Of a stretch of DNA of 64,000 nt, positions 61,946 through 64,000 are shown piece after piece (within the stretch, counting starts at the first letter, position 1; each line of letters starts with the position of its first letter). A program made the translations under genes and the position numbers. Source of the DNA: Mesonia algae (GTDB lineage Bacteria; Bacteroidota; Bacteroidia; Flavobacteriales; Flavobacteriaceae); the NCBI RefSeq assembly GCF_003253545.1, contig NZ_QKYV01000004.1, positions 1 through 64,000 of the forward strand, written 5' to 3'. Below the pieces are notes generated by a model that had not been told where the DNA came from, did not search any database, and saw only the letters and a list, made by a program, of their open reading frames with translations.

Positions 61946-62776
61946 TTATTTTGCCATTATTGAAAGTCCAACTTTTTTGCGAAAATGAGTTGGAGGTAAG
62001 CCAACTTCTTTTTTAAAATACCGACTAAAATAAAATTCGTCATCAAAATTAAGTTCTATAGCAACTTCTTTTATAGTCTTAGAAGTTAAGTGTAATAATT
62101 TTTTAGCTTCTAAAATAACGCGTTCTTGAATGAGCTGTGTGGGAGTTTTTCCAAATTGAGATTTTATTTTCTTGCTAAATGAAGAAAGAGACATGGATAG
62201 CTCATTCGCATAAAATGAAGAATTTCGTTCTTTTTTAAAATTTAATTCCAATATATCTTGAAATTTAAGTAATTCATTACTCTTAGATTGTTGTATGAAA
62301 TGATTTTCTAGTTGGTCATTCTTTTCACGGCTACAAATTGCTAGTATAAGCTGTAGATAAGATTTAAGAACAGATTCTGAAAATGGTTTATTGACTTCAA
62401 ATTCTTTCTCCATTTTATCTATGAGCTGAGATATTTCTTGAAATTTATCTTTATGGAGCGAAATGTAAGGTTGTAAATAGATATTGTTAAATAGAAACCC
62501 GTTACAAGCCACTTCCTTTTTATGATATTCAATACAATAAAAATCTCCGTGAAATTGTAGTAATTTTATTTGTGAGGATGTAGGACAGAGCCATTTTAAA
62601 TTTTGATAAGGGGAAAGGAATAAAATAGACTTTCGTTCCGTTTTATATTTTACAAAATTAACAGAATAATGTGCTCCTGCGTCCAATAAAAATATGGAAT
62701 ATAAAGGAACATTGTAGTTTTCAATGAAATTTTTGTCTTCTAAATGTTGTATTGATAACAGGTTATGTAGCTGCAT
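61946..62776 (-). CDS. AraC family transcriptional regulator (RclR-like position)
   Basis: 276 aa. The C-terminal AraC domain reads FYANELSMSLSSFSKKIKSQ, then AKKLLHLTSKTIKEVAIELN and FDDEFYFSRYFKKEVGLPPT. The N-terminal part is a diverged cupin-like sensor with three cysteines (WLCPTSS, YCIEYHKKEVACNGF), which could be redox-reactive. First gene of the minus-strand stress cluster. Confidence 0.92.
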   Translation of the reverse strand: MQLHNLLSIQHLEDKNFIENYNVPLYSIFLLDAGAHYSVNFVKYKTERKSILFLSPYQNLKWLCPTSSQIKLLQFHGDFYCIEYHKKEVACNGFLFNNIYLQPYISLHKDKFQEISQLIDKMEKEFEVNKPFSESVLKSYLQLILAICSREKNDQLENHFIQQSKSNELLKFQDILELNFKKERNSSFYANELSMSLSSFSKKIKSQFGKTPTQLIQERVILEAKKLLHLTSKTIKEVAIELNFDDEFYFSRYFKKEVGLPPTHFRKKVGLSIMAK

Positions 62777-62879
62777 ACAAGGTTCTAACTTAAAAAAAAC
62801 GTTGAAATTAATTAAGTTTCTAAGCTACATCTTTCAGTTGAAAAGACATAATTTATAGAATACCAATTAAAAATAAAAA

Positions 62880-63410
62880 AATGAGAAAGGTTAAAAACGA
62901 TGAGATACTGAAATTGCAGATTCAACATAGTTAGTCAAACCCGCCTAAATGAATTATTTAATTCAGGCAGGTTCAGTATGACATACGTGCAAGTTTAGCG
63001 TGACAGCAAATGTTGAGAGTTGAAAAGAATTATTTGAGATACTCAATGTAACTCTAAACATTCAAGTATAGTATGAAGTGGCCTATCGAAAATTGCTCGT
63101 AAAATTTGAAGTGAAAAGGGCGTAAAATTTTAAGCTGTTTGAACGAAGTGAGTTCTTAAAATTTAGGCCTCGAACGATAAATTTAGAGTAAGATTCGTAA
63201 GCCTAGACTTTTGTTTCTTTTGGGCAATGCAAAAGAAAAGAATATTAATGAGGCTAGACTTTCCTGCCCGTACCGGTCGGGCGGGTTTGTTTAGCTCACG
63301 TTTTACTATTTTATTTGAGTTCGTGCATCTTCTATCGAAGAGGTCTTTTTCCGGTGATGGGAAAAAGTAAAGGATATAAATAAAAAGCAATGCATTATTT
63401 GATATATGTA
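62880..63410. repeat. Repeat region VII
   Basis: Gene-free. ATACTGA-type hairpin with GC-ended insert (62938-62971), reversed type A element (63081-63208), GC-rich palindrome (63263-63285) and a CATCGCC-type hairpin with loop variant GGTGATGG (63348-63370). Confidence 0.82.
63081..63208 (-). repeat. Type A structured element, variant 2 (reversed)
   Basis: Inner helix AAATTTTAAG/CTTAAAATTT and loop intact. The outer helix carries one mismatch (GAGCAA in place of GAGTAA). Confidence 0.75.
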
Positions 63411-63466
63411 AATGAAAAGACTGTAATGAAATTCCTTTTATCTTTACCGCTTCAGTGGAGAAAAGA

Positions 63467-64000
63467 ATGAAGAAGCAATCAAAAACACCTTGGCCTACCA
63501 AAAAGGCGATGATACAAGTTTATGAAGAGAACCTTTGGGGTGGAGGGGAAACAGAATTTTATTCTGGTTTAGGATCGCATCATCCTAAAGTGGTCGAGCC
63601 TTATATTAGCGTTGTGTCTCAGTTTTTTAAAACTCTGACATCGCCTCCCGTAGTTTGTGATTTGGGCTGTGGAGATTTTAATATAGGAAAGCAACTGCTA
63701 GCCTTTGCAAAAACCTATAAGGCTATCGATATTGTTCCCGATTTGATTGCTCACCATAAGAAGACATTTCAGCAGAAACATCTAGAATTTTATGCGCTAG
63801 ATATTGCTAAAGATGAATTGCCTTCTGGCGATTGTGTAATTTTAAGGCAGGTGTTACAACATTTATCGAATGCCGAAATTCTAGCAATTGTTGAAAAACT
63901 ATATCAGTTTAAATATGTGATTCTTACCGAACATTTGCCTGATCAAGATTTTGAGCCTAATGCCGCTATTATTTCTGGACAGGGTATCCGACTTAATAAG
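63467..64000 (+). CDS. Class I SAM-dependent methyltransferase, truncated by window edge
   Basis: 178 codons are visible, still open at the right edge. It starts at ATG 63467 behind a GGAG-like stretch and reads MKKQSKTPWPTKKAMIQVYE. The SAM-binding motif I is VVCDLGCGDFNIGKQL near residues 62-77, followed by the acidic AIDIVPDLI and the post-motif DCVILRQVLQHLSNAEI. The layout is that of a small-molecule or unspecific methyltransferase; substrate not predictable. It directly follows a repeat region. Confidence 0.85.
   Translation, partial: MKKQSKTPWPTKKAMIQVYEENLWGGGETEFYSGLGSHHPKVVEPYISVVSQFFKTLTSPPVVCDLGCGDFNIGKQLLAFAKTYKAIDIVPDLIAHHKKTFQQKHLEFYALDIAKDELPSGDCVILRQVLQHLSNAEILAIVEKLYQFKYVILTEHLPDQDFEPNAAIISGQGIRLNK

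Overview
The window looks like part of the chromosome of a marine-type member of the Flavobacteriaceae (Bacteroidota). The evidence is the low GC content, type IX secretion parts (a type B sorting domain at the left edge and PorQ), a SusC/SusD pair, a DUF5686 outer-membrane protein, promoters of the Bacteroidota form (TTTG, about 19 to 21 nt, TAnnTTTG) and an almost complete absence of Shine-Dalgarno sequences.

Layout. 1-10.4 kb is core chromosome: the end of a T9SS cargo gene, three tRNAs, aroK, a phosphoribosyltransferase/S4-protein pair, an FKBP lipoprotein, porQ, a DUF5686 protein, cmk and rpsA. 10.4-15.3 kb is almost entirely repeated non-coding DNA around one orphan membrane protein. 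15.3-18.8 kb holds a flavin-barrel-like protein and hemN, each preceded by the same CRP/FNR-type palindrome about 60 nt before its start. 19.8-28.0 kb is a tightly packed seven-gene operon: a J-like membrane protein, a coiled-coil membrane protein, an Hsp70, a secreted SH3 protein, a kinase-AAA+ fusion, a TerB-like protein and a small DUF6804-like membrane protein. I know of no named system with this set and consider it the best candidate for an undescribed system. 28.0-35.4 kb is a variable region with an orphan lipoprotein, two thermonuclease genes (one broken) and several unknown membrane or lipoproteins. 35.8-45.6 kb is a defence cluster: a PD-(D/E)XK nuclease, then hsdM-hsdS-AlbA_2 ATPase-hsdR-metallopeptidase (type I restriction-modification). 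48.1-55.6 kb is a SusC-SusD-M16 peptidase operon facing a small two-cysteine exported peptide. 57.9-62.8 kb is a redox-stress cluster on the minus strand (DoxX, AhpD-like, AraC, exported flavodoxin-RidA fusion, RclC-like, AraC). A methyltransferase runs off the right edge.

The large gene-poor stretches are not random. They are mosaics of several hairpin families that keep their loops and change their stems by compensating substitutions. Two families, called type A and type B here, are multi-helix elements of about 130 and 70 nt, present in about 16 and 5 copies. Shorter GC-rich palindromes are inserted inside some of these elements, and empty sites can be seen at other copies. A separate 16-bp palindrome, TTACGG-N4-CCGTAA, lies 54-68 nt upstream of four otherwise unconnected accessory genes or operons, including the chaperone-kinase operon, which suggests one regulon.

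All functional calls rest on motif reading alone; no database search was possible.
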